DNA of 64,000 nt from CADEDH01 sp039029735 (GCA_039029735.1 JBCCFL010000002.1:186001-250000); one strand, 5' to 3'; positions 50,003-59,207 are shown, counted from the first letter of the stretch. Program-made: numbers and translations. Notes: generated by a model not told the origin, from the sequence alone.

Positions 50003-50024
50003 TCCGCTAGTCCGCCGATCCGCC
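49985..50024 (+). repeat. 8-bp tandem repeat (GATCCGCT) across the tadE-like stop codon
   Basis: Five copies of an 8-base unit: three exact GATCCGCT (49985-50008), then AGTCCGCC and GATCCGCC (to 50024). The TGA stop of the TadE-like gene (50000-50002) lies within the run. Because 8 is not a multiple of 3, a change in copy number would shift the frame at the C-terminus. Confidence 0.8.
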
Positions 50025-50069
50025 GACGGCGATCGTCGCTGGCGCAGCCCGGTTGGCTAGGTTGCACCC

Positions 50070-52001
50070 ATGACCTCCTGGCACAAGGTGCTCACCCCCG
50101 ACGAGCTGCCCGAGGGCCGCGTCACCACGGTCACGATCGGCCGTCGCTCACTGGCTCTCACCCACTACGACGGCCGTTACGGCGCGCTCGACAACCGTTG
50201 CCCCCACCAGGGTGGTCCGCTCGGGGAGGGCTCCATCGAGAAGGGCTGGCTCCGGTGCCCCTGGCACGGGTACGACTACTCGCCCCACGACGGCCAGCCG
50301 CCGGCCGGCTTCTCCGATGCGCCGCCATGTTTCGCAGTCGAGGTTCGCGACGACGGTGTGTACGTGGAGCTGCCACCCGAGCCCGCGCAACCACGAACCG
50401 TCTCGGACGTGATGGTGGAGACCATGATCAACTGGGGGGTCGACACCGTGTTCGGCATGGTGGGCCATTCCAACCTCGGTTTCGCCGACGCCATGCGCAA
50501 AGCCGAGGGTCGCGGTGACCTCCGCTACATCGGGATCCGCCACGAGGGTGCCGCTGCGTTCGCCGCCAGCGCCTACGGCAAGCTCACCGGCCGTCTTGCC
50601 GGCTGCTTCGGCATCGCGGGCCCGGGTTCGACCAATCTGCTCACGGGGCTCTACGACGCCAAGGTGGACCGCGCCCCCGTGCTCGCTCTGTCGGGCCAGG
50701 TGCCGTCGAAGGTCATCGGCCGGGGTGCCTTCCAGGACCTCGACCTCACCGGTGCGTTCGCCGACGTGGCCCGCTACTCCGAGACCATCCATTCCGGTTC
50801 CAACCACGCCGAACTGATGACGCTCGCCTGCAAGACGGCGATCATCGAGCGCGATGTTGCCCACCTCGTGTTCCCCGACGAGGTGCAGGAGATCGCCTCC
50901 GACGCTGCTGCTGGTGGTCCGGTCGGCCGCACCGGCAACCGGGGGATCGCGCCGCCGGCCGAGGTGCTGGCCGCAGCCGCTGATCGCCTCGCCGCCGCCG
51001 AACGGCCACTGGTGATCGTGGGGGCCGGAGCCCGCCACGAGATGCCGGCCGTGCTGGCCCTGGCCGAGCAGATCGGAGCGCCGATCGCCACCACGTTCAA
51101 GGGCAAGGGGCTCGTGTCGGATCGTCACCCGCTCGGCTGCGGTGTGCTCGGGCGTAGTGGCACCCCGATCGCCAGCTGGTTCATGAACGAGAGCGATCTG
51201 ATCGTCACCTTCGGGGCGTCGTTCGCCAACCACACCGGCATTGCCGAGTACAAGCCGATCATTCAGATCGACGACGATCCGATGGCGCTCGGCCGCTTCC
51301 ATTCGGTCGAGATCCCCGTTCAGGCGAACATCGCGGTGGCCGCCGCTGCGTTGGCCGACGCGGTGGCCGGACGTGCCACATGCATCGATCACCGGCCCGA
51401 AGTGGCCGAGCGGTGGGAGATCTGGCGGGCGGAGAAGGCGTCTCGTCTGGCCGATGATCACGGCAAGGGCCTTGGTGCCGCCGCCCTGTTCGACTCGCTC
51501 ACCCGGGTGTGTCCCGAGGATGCCGTGCTGTGTGTGGACGTCGGCAACAACACCTACAGCTTCGGTCGATACTTCGAGGCCACCAATCAAGACGTGCTCA
51601 TGTCGGGCTACCTCGGCTCGATCGGCTTCGGCTTCCCTGCTGCGATGGGGGCGTGGGCCGCTGTTGGTGGCAGTCGCCCAGTGGTCAGTGTGTCGGGCGA
51701 CGGTGGGTTCGGTCAGTACGCCATGGAGATCACCACTGCGGTGAAGTACGGGATGAACATCACCCACGTACTTATGAACAACGGCGAGTTGGGCAAGATC
51801 TCCAAGGAGCAGCGGAGCGCCGAGTTCGATGTGTGGCAGACGAGCCTGCACAACCCGTCGTTCGCGGCGTTCGCCGAGTTGAGCGGCGCACTCGGGATCC
51901 GAGTCACCGATGCATCGGAACTCGACGAGGCGCTTGCCCGCGCCCTCGCCCATGACGGCCCTGCGCTCGTCGAGGTGATGACCGACGCCGCTCTCGTCTG
52001 A
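50070..52001 (+). CDS. Rieske [2Fe-2S]-thiamine diphosphate enzyme fusion, copy B
   Basis: A 643-residue paralogue of the protein at 32913-34844, with about two thirds or more identical residues by eye and the same length. Rieske ligands are C44/H46 and C63/H66. The ThDP enzyme part follows directly: GIRHEGAAAFAASAYG holds the catalytic Glu, and SGDGGFGQYAME with MNNGELGKI forms the cofactor site. It reads away from the Tad operon, 67 bases downstream of it, and is on the opposite strand to copy A, about 15 kb away. Confidence 0.9.
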   Translation: MTSWHKVLTPDELPEGRVTTVTIGRRSLALTHYDGRYGALDNRCPHQGGPLGEGSIEKGWLRCPWHGYDYSPHDGQPPAGFSDAPPCFAVEVRDDGVYVELPPEPAQPRTVSDVMVETMINWGVDTVFGMVGHSNLGFADAMRKAEGRGDLRYIGIRHEGAAAFAASAYGKLTGRLAGCFGIAGPGSTNLLTGLYDAKVDRAPVLALSGQVPSKVIGRGAFQDLDLTGAFADVARYSETIHSGSNHAELMTLACKTAIIERDVAHLVFPDEVQEIASDAAAGGPVGRTGNRGIAPPAEVLAAAADRLAAAERPLVIVGAGARHEMPAVLALAEQIGAPIATTFKGKGLVSDRHPLGCGVLGRSGTPIASWFMNESDLIVTFGASFANHTGIAEYKPIIQIDDDPMALGRFHSVEIPVQANIAVAAAALADAVAGRATCIDHRPEVAERWEIWRAEKASRLADDHGKGLGAAALFDSLTRVCPEDAVLCVDVGNNTYSFGRYFEATNQDVLMSGYLGSIGFGFPAAMGAWAAVGGSRPVVSVSGDGGFGQYAMEITTAVKYGMNITHVLMNNGELGKISKEQRSAEFDVWQTSLHNPSFAAFAELSGALGIRVTDASELDEALARALAHDGPALVEVMTDAALV

Positions 52002-52023
52002 GGGCCTCCCTTCGGTGCGGTGA

Positions 52024-53025
52024 TCAGGGCTCGATCACGATGCGGCCGGTCGCCTGGCCGGACGCCAACAAGTCGATGGCAGCGCCGACCTCATCGAGCC
52101 CGAATCGGTGGGCGACGCTCGGTGTGAGCTGACCTGTCTCGATCAGGCCCGAGAGCACCTGGAGGGGGCGTTTGGTGCGTTTCGTGGACATCGGCACCGA
52201 CTCGCCGACGAAGAGCCCGGCGAGGATCTGGCCAAAGAAGCCCGGGAGGTTGCCGAGCCAGGGGCGCCACGTCGGGTCGTAGCCGTAGTGGCCGACCACC
52301 ACGTAGCGACCGTCGTCGTTCAGCGCGCCGCGATAGGCCTTGATCGGACGCATGGTCGCCACATCGATGATGCGGTCCCACGTTTGGCCGAGGGTGGTGA
52401 AGTCGTGCTCGGTGTGGTCGATCGTGTGGGTGGCACCGAGCGATCGGAGCCGGTCGAAGGTCTCGGCCCGGTCGACGGCAGTCACCACTGCGCCACGGGC
52501 GGCTGCGAGCTGCACGGCGAAGGCGCCGACGCCGCCAGCCGCGCCGTTGACCAGCACCTCGTGCCCCTCGGCCACCTGCCCTTCGTCGTAGGTGACGTTC
52601 ACGGCGATGCCGCCCGTTGATGGGACGGTGGCCGCCTCGGCGAATCCGATCGCCGCCGGCTTGGCCTCCAGCCGGTGGGCGTCCACCACGGCGTACTCGG
52701 CGTAGGTGCCGCCGTTCTTCCACTGGAGCGTCACCGTCTCGGCGTACACCTCGTCGCCGATGGCCCACCCGTCCACCTCGGCCCCCACCTCGTGGATCGT
52801 GCCGGCGAAGTCGATGCCGGGCGTGGGGTGCGTGGGGCGGCGAATCCCGCCACCCATCAGGCGAAGGACCCGCGGTCGCCCGTGCACCATGTGCCACACG
52901 TCGGCGTTGACCGACGCCGCGGCGACGCGGACCACCACTTGATCGGGCCCGGCGTCGGGCATGGGGAGATCAGCAACCGCCAGGGCGTCGGCGCCCCAGT
53001 AGCGCTGTTGCACGACGGCCTTCAT
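52024..53025 (-). CDS. NAD(P)-dependent MDR-family oxidoreductase (quinone-reductase-like)
   Basis: A 333-residue medium-chain dehydrogenase/reductase without zinc ligands. The GroES-like N-terminus (VVVRVAAASVNADVW, GIDFAGTIHEVG) is followed by NAD(P)-binding NGAAGGVGAFAVQLA. This resembles RTN4IP1/quinone oxidoreductases acting on enones. It converges on copy B of the Rieske-ThDP gene, 22 bases away. The substrate is unknown. Confidence 0.9.
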   Translation of the reverse strand: MKAVVQQRYWGADALAVADLPMPDAGPDQVVVRVAAASVNADVWHMVHGRPRVLRLMGGGIRRPTHPTPGIDFAGTIHEVGAEVDGWAIGDEVYAETVTLQWKNGGTYAEYAVVDAHRLEAKPAAIGFAEAATVPSTGGIAVNVTYDEGQVAEGHEVLVNGAAGGVGAFAVQLAAARGAVVTAVDRAETFDRLRSLGATHTIDHTEHDFTTLGQTWDRIIDVATMRPIKAYRGALNDDGRYVVVGHYGYDPTWRPWLGNLPGFFGQILAGLFVGESVPMSTKRTKRPLQVLSGLIETGQLTPSVAHRFGLDEVGAAIDLLASGQATGRIVIEP

Positions 53026-53103
53026 GGGCCTCGTCTTATCACGCCCCAGGCCCTCGCCGCTCGCGAGTTCCAGCTGACCTGATCTCCGCCGTGCGCCGGT
53101 GAG

Positions 53104-53970
53104 TCACCCGAGGAGGCGGAGCTGGGCGGCGGCCGTGGTCGGCTCGGGGAGGGGTTCGAGGTCAGCGACGAGTTCGGCCACGTTGGCGTGGAACTGGCGG
53201 GCCAGCGCCGGGGCCCAGGCGTTGTCCGGCGTGTGGAGGAACACCGTGGGCTCACGCCCTTCCTCGATCCACTGCGCCACCTTCGGCACCCACTTCGCCC
53301 ACCACTCGGGGTTGGCCTGGGGGTCGGTTGGGCCGATGAAGCGCACGATCGGGTTGGGCCCGATGGCCACGGGCCGCACCGGCAACCGAGGCTTGCGCTC
53401 GAACGCCTCGATCTCGGCCGGCGTGACGCACGGCCCGGCGAACACCCCACGGGTGTCGATGATCACCCGCTCGGCGCCGTGATGGGCGAGCAGATCGTTG
53501 AGCCGGCGCTCGATGTCGCCACCCTCGCAAAAGCGAGGATCGCGCACCTCGACGGCGAAGGAGAAGGTGGTCGGGAGTCCGTCGAGGAAGCGGGCCAGTA
53601 CCCCGAGGTCGTCGGGGCCGAACGACGCAGGAAGCTGAACGAGTACCGGCGCAGCGCGGGGCCCGAGGGGCTCGAACCGATCGAGCGCCTCAGTCACCAG
53701 CGGTTCTGCGCTGCGGAGGCGGCGATCATGGGTGATCGTGCGCGGCAGCTTGCACACGAACCGGAACGACTCGGGCGTGTCGGCCGCCCAGCGGGCGACG
53801 GTGGCCGGCGCCGGCAGCCCATAGAAGGTGGTGTTGCCCTCGACGGCCGTGCACCATGTGCAGTAGGCCAGCAGCTCGCGGCCGGCCGGTGTGTCCTGGG
53901 GGAAGTACCGACCTACCCATTGGCGGTCGGCCCACTGCGCACATCCCACCCGCAGTCGAGGCTGCTCCAT
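53104..53970 (-). CDS. DUF72 protein (YecE-like)
   Basis: A 288-residue DUF72 protein. Typical motifs are RVGCAQWADRQWVGRYFP, VEGNTTFYGLP, FRFVCKLPRTITHDRRL, and VEVRDPRF, then VVFLHTP-like TVFLHTPDNAWAP. The fold is TIM-barrel-like; the function is unknown. It is divergent from the downstream lipoprotein gene, with 72 bases between the starts. Confidence 0.92.
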   Translation of the reverse strand: MEQPRLRVGCAQWADRQWVGRYFPQDTPAGRELLAYCTWCTAVEGNTTFYGLPAPATVARWAADTPESFRFVCKLPRTITHDRRLRSAEPLVTEALDRFEPLGPRAAPVLVQLPASFGPDDLGVLARFLDGLPTTFSFAVEVRDPRFCEGGDIERRLNDLLAHHGAERVIIDTRGVFAGPCVTPAEIEAFERKPRLPVRPVAIGPNPIVRFIGPTDPQANPEWWAKWVPKVAQWIEEGREPTVFLHTPDNAWAPALARQFHANVAELVADLEPLPEPTTAAAQLRLLG

Positions 53971-54042
53971 GTCGTCACTCTAGGGCCAGGAAATTCTGTG
54001 GTCCGATGGGAACCAGGAGCCGCTGCGCATCGTCATAGGGGC

Positions 54043-54879
54043 ATGAACAACACGCGACTGCTCGTGGCGATCCTTGCTGCCGGCGCCCTGACGCTCGCTG
54101 CCTGCGGTGGAGACGACGCCACCGTTGCCGGTGGGCCGGGCGATGCCAGCACCACAGACAGCACGACGAACGCCGGCACCGACGGCTCGAACACTGACGA
54201 TGCCACCACCGACAGCACCATCAACGATGGCAACGACGATGCCTCGGGGAGCGACATGACCGATGACGACGCAGCCGATGGTGCCTCGGGTGATGCCTCC
54301 GATGGCCTGTCCGGATCGGTGATTGGAGACGCCAACATCGGCGGCGAGGTGGTCGATCCCATGCCCCACGCCATCGACGAGATCTTCATCCTCGAGTCAT
54401 ATCCCGAGCAGCTCTCGTTGCAGTTCACGGCGGGTGACATCAACTGCCTCGCGGCGGACGCCACGGCCGCAGTCGTCGGCGACGAGATCGTCGTCGAACT
54501 GCTGGTCGGCATCACCACCGACGCACTCGCGAAGTCGTGCGTCGCCGGCGAGTTCGAGCACTCGATCACGATCCCGCTCACCGAGGGGCTCGACGGTCGC
54601 GAGCTGGTCTACGACGTCGGTACGTCGAGCTCCGGGGGTGTGACCGAGGAAGCGGACGATGAGGAGCAGGCCGAACTCGAACCCGATCCCCGGCCGTTCG
54701 AGGTGGCGCTGGTCGGACTGAGCGAGGCTGCCGCCCGGGAAGCGGCCGAGGCGGCCGGCTACCAGTGGCGAGTGGTTCACCGTGATGGGCAGGACTTCGC
54801 CGTGACCCTCGACTACAACGAGAACCGAGTCAACGTGACGATCGTCGATTCAGTGGTGGTCGAGGCCACCCGGGGCTGA
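54043..54879 (+). CDS. Secreted lipoprotein with acidic Ser/Thr linker
   Basis: A 278-residue lipoprotein. The lipobox LAAC gives Cys21. A Thr/Ser/Asp/Asn linker (about 22-90) is followed by a beta-rich domain (about 105-200) and a C-terminal segment (LVGLSEAAAREAAEAAGYQW, then RVVHRDGQDFAVTLDYNENR) that resembles the peptidase-inhibitor I78/PASTA-like fold. The inhibitor idea is weak. Start ATG 54043 is the only one giving the signal. Confidence 0.75.
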   Translation: MNNTRLLVAILAAGALTLAACGGDDATVAGGPGDASTTDSTTNAGTDGSNTDDATTDSTINDGNDDASGSDMTDDDAADGASGDASDGLSGSVIGDANIGGEVVDPMPHAIDEIFILESYPEQLSLQFTAGDINCLAADATAAVVGDEIVVELLVGITTDALAKSCVAGEFEHSITIPLTEGLDGRELVYDVGTSSSGGVTEEADDEEQAELEPDPRPFEVALVGLSEAAAREAAEAAGYQWRVVHRDGQDFAVTLDYNENRVNVTIVDSVVVEATRG

Positions 54880-54888
54880 TCGCTTCCG

Positions 54889-54913
54889 GCACGCCGGGCT
54901 GCGCAGCCCGTGC
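54889..54913 (+). terminator. Hairpin after the lipoprotein gene
   Basis: Stem CGGGCT (54895-54900)-gcgc-AGCCCG (54905-54910) with outer GCA/TGC pairs separated by a small bulge, lying 9 bases after the lipoprotein stop. No T-run. Confidence 0.5.
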
Positions 54914-54995
54914 TGTCGCACTAGCTTGAGGGCTCGATCAGTGGGTGTTGCGCCTGCTGGTCGTGTGCTCGTGTTGTCGGACCGGAGGTGGGCTC

Positions 54996-56297
54996 GTGGC
55001 AGCCACCGCAGCCCTCTTCGCCTTGGCCATCGTCGGCTTCGCCCTGATCTCCGGACGGGTTGGCCGGTGGAACATCACCATGCCGATGGTGTTCGTCGCC
55101 CTCGGCGCGGTCACCGACGCCACGGGCCTGGTCGACCTCGACGTCGAGATCGAGGGCGTGGCGGTGATCGGTGAGATCACGCTGGCGGTGATCTTGTTCG
55201 GCGACGCAGTCCGCATCGATCTCCGGGCGTTGCGTCGCGACCTGGGGCTCCCGCTGCGGCTGCTCGCCATCGGTCTGCCGCTCGCCGTGGTGCTGGGTGC
55301 CGGTGTGGTGTCGGTCTTGTTGCCGTCGCTGTCGATCTGGGAGGCGGCGCTGGTCGCGGCCATCCTGGCCCCAACCGACGCCGCCCTCGGCCAGGCCGTC
55401 GTCGAAGAGGAGTCGGTGCCAATTCGGGTGCGGCAGGGGCTCAATGTCGAGTCGGGCCTGAACGACGGCCTGGCGGTACCGGCGGTGTTGCTGTTCATGG
55501 CCCTCGCCTCGGGTGAGGCCGAGACCGACCCCGGCTTCTGGGGTGAGTTCGTGCTCCGTCAGGTCGGACTCGGAGCGATCATCGGGCTCGCCGTGGGGGG
55601 CATCGGCGGCTGGGCCATCTCCCGCGCTGGCTCCCGGGGCTGGATCGAAGGGATCTACGGGCAGCTCGCCACCGTGAGCCTGGCCGGGCTGGCGCTCGCC
55701 ACCGCCTTGACCGCAGGCGCGAACGGGTTCATCGCCGCCTTCGTTGCCGGTGCCACCTTTGGTGGCGTTGTCGGCTCCGAGAAGGCCGAGTCGCTCGACG
55801 AGTACACCGAGGACACCGGCCGGGCGCTGGCGATGTTCGCCTTCTTCCTGTTCGGCAATCTGTTCGTGCTCGATGCGCTCAGCGCGACCTCTGTGGTGAT
55901 CATCGCCTGCGCCCTGGCGTCGCTCACGGTCGGCCGGATCGTGCCCGTGGCCCTCTCGCTGCTCGGCATGGGCGCGGCGTGGCCGACAACGCTCTTCCTC
56001 GGCTGGTTCGGGCCCCGAGGTCTGGCGTCGATCCTGTTCGGCCTGCAGCTCCTCGAGGAGGATCTGGCCGGAGCAGACGAGCTGTTCTCGATCATTGCCT
56101 GGACAGTGGTGGCGAGCGTGTTCCTCCACGGTGCGACCGCCGGTTGGGGAGCCCGGCGCTATGGCCGGTGGTGGGCCGAGATGTCCACCCACGAAGACAT
56201 GGATGACATGCCCGAGTCGATGCCCGTCGCACCCCAGCGCATCCGGTGGCGACGCGGCCCGCTCGGTCCGGCAGTGTCGGCCATCATCGATCGCTGA
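54996..56297 (+). CDS. CPA1-type Na+/H+ or K+/H+ antiporter
   Basis: A 433-residue membrane protein with about 12 helices. The key membrane motif ILAPTDAALGQAVV has the Thr-Asp pair of transport, and GLNVESGLNDGLAVP carries the second Asp of the ND motif. This is a NhaP/CPA1-type monovalent cation:proton antiporter. The GTG start at 54996 is preceded by GGAGG at 7-base spacing; an earlier in-frame GTG (54945) adds a Cys-rich stretch with no ribosome site. Its stop overlaps the panE start (TGATG). Confidence 0.92.
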   Translation: MAATAALFALAIVGFALISGRVGRWNITMPMVFVALGAVTDATGLVDLDVEIEGVAVIGEITLAVILFGDAVRIDLRALRRDLGLPLRLLAIGLPLAVVLGAGVVSVLLPSLSIWEAALVAAILAPTDAALGQAVVEEESVPIRVRQGLNVESGLNDGLAVPAVLLFMALASGEAETDPGFWGEFVLRQVGLGAIIGLAVGGIGGWAISRAGSRGWIEGIYGQLATVSLAGLALATALTAGANGFIAAFVAGATFGGVVGSEKAESLDEYTEDTGRALAMFAFFLFGNLFVLDALSATSVVIIACALASLTVGRIVPVALSLLGMGAAWPTTLFLGWFGPRGLASILFGLQLLEEDLAGADELFSIIAWTVVASVFLHGATAGWGARRYGRWWAEMSTHEDMDDMPESMPVAPQRIRWRRGPLGPAVSAIIDR

Positions 56298-57208
56298 TGG
56301 CCCGCATCGCTGTCATCGGACTTGGATCGATCGGCGGAGCGGTGGCCGGGGCGGTGGCCGACGCCATCGAGGCCGGCCACGAGCACGAACTGGTTGGCTG
56401 CGCCCGCACGCCACTGAACCGAGTGGTCGTCACTCGTCCCGACGGGGACCGCGAGCTACCCATGCGGATCATCACCGAACCGCGGGAGTGGATCGGGCCT
56501 CCCGCCGACTGGGTGCTGTTGGCGACCAAGACCTACGACACCGAGGCGGCCGCGCCGTGGCTGAACGTCACGTGTGGCGCCGGCACCACCGTGGCCGTGC
56601 TCCAGAATGGCATCACCCACCGGGAGCGAGTGGAGCCACTCGTCGGCGGGGCCACCGTGCTGCCCGTGGTGGTGATACTTGCGGCCGAGCGGAGTGCGCC
56701 CGGCCGGATCGTGCACAACCGCCCCGGCATGCTGCTCGTACCCGACGACGACCCCGGCCAGCGCTTCGAGGAGCTGCTCGCACCGTCGGTCGTGGATGTT
56801 CGTGTGGTGGAAGACTTCACCACGGCGCTGTGGACCAAGCTCGTGATGAACTCGACGATGGGGTCGGTCGCCCTCACCCGGGCCCGCAACACGGTCACCA
56901 GTATCGAACCAATGGCCGATGCGATCGGGGCCCTGCTGGCCGAGGCAGTGGCCGTGGCCCGGGCCGAAGGTGCGGCCATCGACGACGATCTCGTCACCTC
57001 GCTCCGCAGCCAGCTCACCAGAGGCGCCGATCATCTGTCCTCGTTGGCCGCCGACGTCATCGCTGGTCGGCCCCTCGAATGGCGGGAACGCAACGAGATC
57101 ATCGGTCGGCTCGGGCGAGAGCACGGGATCGCCACCCCCCGCCACGACCTGCTCACATCACTGCTCGCGGCGATCGACGAGCACCGAGCTGCGGGAAACG
57201 AGTTGTGA
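56297..57208 (+). CDS. panE: 2-dehydropantoate 2-reductase
   Basis: A 303-residue NADPH-dependent ApbA/PanE-family reductase that makes pantoate for coenzyme A. The NADP motif is IAVIGLGSIGGAVAG, and the conserved Lys/Asn pair is in ALWTKLVMNSTMG. The ATG is coupled to the antiporter stop (TGATG). Members of this family include other 2-oxoacid reductases, so pathway assignment is likely but not certain. It lies just upstream of the ilv attenuator; pantoate shares the valine pathway precursor ketoisovalerate. Confidence 0.88.
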   Translation: MARIAVIGLGSIGGAVAGAVADAIEAGHEHELVGCARTPLNRVVVTRPDGDRELPMRIITEPREWIGPPADWVLLATKTYDTEAAAPWLNVTCGAGTTVAVLQNGITHRERVEPLVGGATVLPVVVILAAERSAPGRIVHNRPGMLLVPDDDPGQRFEELLAPSVVDVRVVEDFTTALWTKLVMNSTMGSVALTRARNTVTSIEPMADAIGALLAEAVAVARAEGAAIDDDLVTSLRSQLTRGADHLSSLAADVIAGRPLEWRERNEIIGRLGREHGIATPRHDLLTSLLAAIDEHRAAGNEL

Positions 57209-57239
57209 CCCCTGGCGAACGCTGGTTGACTACCAGGTG

Positions 57240-57284
57240 ATGAACACGCGTCTCGCCATCATTCTCGTAGAGGTACTTGCGTAG
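57240..57284 (+). CDS. ilv leader peptide (attenuation)
   Basis: A 14-residue open frame MNTRLAIILVEVLA, ending TAG. Eight of its residues are Ile, Leu or Val, clustered in LAIILVEVL, the hallmark of branched-chain amino acid leader peptides. It lies 31 bases after the panE stop and about 165 bases before ilvB, directly before an inverted repeat and a terminator-type hairpin. A GTG in frame just before the ATG is an alternative start. Confidence 0.8.
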   Translation: MNTRLAIILVEVLA

Positions 57285-57337
57285 CGCACGCTGCTGTTCC
57301 TCACCGCGTGCGCTAAGCCTCCCTCACTGGGAGGCTT
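57282..57337 (+). promoter_or_regulatory. ilvBNC transcription attenuator: two alternating-type hairpins
   Basis: Hairpin 1 pairs TAGCGCACGC (57282-57291) with GCGTGCGCTA (57306-57315), a perfect 10-bp stem starting at the leader stop codon. Hairpin 2 pairs AAGCCTCCC (57315-57323) with GGGAGGCTT (57329-57337), a 9-bp stem followed by TCGTGATTTT, so it is the terminator. A ribosome stalled on Ile/Leu/Val codons would change which stem forms. A GAGG-TA-CTT stretch in the leader (57270-57278) can partly pair with 57315-57321 as an anti-terminator. Confidence 0.75.
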
Positions 57338-57448
57338 TCGTGATTTTCGCACCCGTTGCTGATCACGCCAATGCCTTGTCGCCGCACCAACCCGCCCGTC
57401 ACCAACCGCGATCCCTACCACCGATCACCCCACCAGGAGCAACACGCC

Positions 57449-59194
57449 ATGCCGCTCGAACCAGGCACCCGACTCAACGGAGGCCAGGCCCTCATGCAGA
57501 GCCTGGAGATGGAAGGCGTGGAGGTGATCTTCGGCTACCCGGGTGGGGCGATTCTCCCCGTGTACGACCCGCTCATCGACTCGCAGATCCGCCATGTGCT
57601 CGTGCGCCACGAGCAGGGCGCCGGCCACGCCGCCGAGGGCTACGCCCACGCCACGGGCAAGCCCGGCGTGTGCATGGTGACCAGCGGGCCGGCCGCCACC
57701 AACGTGGTGACGCCCTTGGCCGATGCGTACCTCGACTCTGTTCCCATGGTCTGCATCACTGGTCAGGTGGCGATGGCCGCAATCGGCACCGACGCCTTCC
57801 AGGAGTGTGACACCACCGGGATCACCCGGTCGGTCACGAAGCACAACATGCTCGTGACCGACGCCGCCGACATTCCCCAGGCCATCAAGGAGGCGTTCCA
57901 CATCGCCACCACCGGTCGGCCCGGGCCCGTGCTGGTGGACATCCCCAAGAACATCGTCGACGCCAACAATCCCGACGCCTACTTCGACTGGTCGTACCCC
58001 GAGACGGTGGACCTCCCCGGCTACAAACCGGCTCCTGGCCCCGACCCGGCCGCGATCGCCGAGGCGGTGGCCATGATGCGGGCAGCCGAACGCCCCGTGC
58101 TCTATGTGGGCGGCGGCGTGCTCAAGGCTCGTGGCGCCGAGGCGCTGCGCCGGCTCGCGGAGATCGGGAACATCCCGGTCGTCACCACGCTCATGGCCCG
58201 GGGCGCCTTCCCCGACAGCCACGAGCTCTGCCTCGGCATGCCTGGCATGCACGGCAACTACACCGCAGTCACAGCCATGCAGCAGAGCGATCTGCTGATC
58301 GCCATGGGCAGCCGCTTCGACGATCGCGTGACCGGCAAGGTTGGCGCCTTCGCCCCCGACGCCAAGATCGTCCACGTTGACATCGACCCTGCTGAGCACG
58401 GCAAGGTCCGCCGGCCCGACGTGTCGGTGGTGGGCGACTGTCGTCTCGCCATGGAGGCGATGCTGGCCGAGCTCGAGAGCGCTGGCGGCAGCTCGGCGTT
58501 CGCGTCACACAGTGCCTGGCGTCAGCAGCTGTCCGGCTGGCAGGAGAAGTATCCCCTCACCTACGAACAGTCGGCTCCCGGTGAGTACGTCAAGCCGCAG
58601 TATGTGCTGGAGCGCCTGCGCGACCTGTCGCCGAGCGACACGATCGTGGCCTCGGGTGTTGGCCAGCACCAGATGTGGACCAGCCAGTACTGGCAGTTCG
58701 ATCACCCCTACACCTGGATCAACTCCGGGGGGCTGGGCACGATGGGCTTCTCCATTCCGGCCGCCATCGGGGCCAAGGCCGGCATGCCCGACCGGATGGT
58801 GTGGGCCGTGGACGGCGACGGCTGTTTCCAGATGACGGCCCAGGAATTGATCACCGCAACGGTGGAGCGCATCCCAATCAAGGTTGCGCTGCTGAACAAC
58901 GCCTACCTCGGCATGGTGCGACAGTGGCAGGAGCTGTTCTACGAGGAGCGCTACTCCGAGGTGTACCTCAGCCACGACATGCCCAACTACGTGCAGTGGG
59001 CGCAGTCGATGGGATGCGAGGCCTTCCGGGTGGAGGAGCCAGAAGAGGTCGACGCCACGATCGCGAAGGCCAACGAGATAAACGACCGACCCGTGGTTGT
59101 GGAGTTCCGCTGCATCAGCTCGGAGAAGGTCTACCCGATGGTCCCCGCCGGCGGCTCCAACGACGACATCCTCGTCGACCCGTCACAGCGCTGA
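57449..59194 (+). CDS. ilvB: Acetolactate synthase large subunit
   Basis: A 581-residue ThDP/FAD-dependent enzyme for the first common step of valine, isoleucine and leucine synthesis. The N-terminal GVEVIFGYPGGAILPVYD motif, catalytic Glu55 in RHEQGAGHAAEGYA, and the ThDP site DGDGCFQMTAQEL with LLNNAYLGMV are intact. CAGGAG lies upstream of the ATG at 57449. It is the first structural gene of ilvBNC. Confidence 0.97.
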   Translation: MPLEPGTRLNGGQALMQSLEMEGVEVIFGYPGGAILPVYDPLIDSQIRHVLVRHEQGAGHAAEGYAHATGKPGVCMVTSGPAATNVVTPLADAYLDSVPMVCITGQVAMAAIGTDAFQECDTTGITRSVTKHNMLVTDAADIPQAIKEAFHIATTGRPGPVLVDIPKNIVDANNPDAYFDWSYPETVDLPGYKPAPGPDPAAIAEAVAMMRAAERPVLYVGGGVLKARGAEALRRLAEIGNIPVVTTLMARGAFPDSHELCLGMPGMHGNYTAVTAMQQSDLLIAMGSRFDDRVTGKVGAFAPDAKIVHVDIDPAEHGKVRRPDVSVVGDCRLAMEAMLAELESAGGSSAFASHSAWRQQLSGWQEKYPLTYEQSAPGEYVKPQYVLERLRDLSPSDTIVASGVGQHQMWTSQYWQFDHPYTWINSGGLGTMGFSIPAAIGAKAGMPDRMVWAVDGDGCFQMTAQELITATVERIPIKVALLNNAYLGMVRQWQELFYEERYSEVYLSHDMPNYVQWAQSMGCEAFRVEEPEEVDATIAKANEINDRPVVVEFRCISSEKVYPMVPAGGSNDDILVDPSQR

Positions 59195-59207
59195 ACAGGA
59201 GAACGCC

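Noticed and set aside
50148..51953. 601-residue minus-strand frame opposite Rieske-ThDP copy B
   Set aside because: Antisense shadow; the opposite copy A locus has a different shadow, and the composition is low-complexity.
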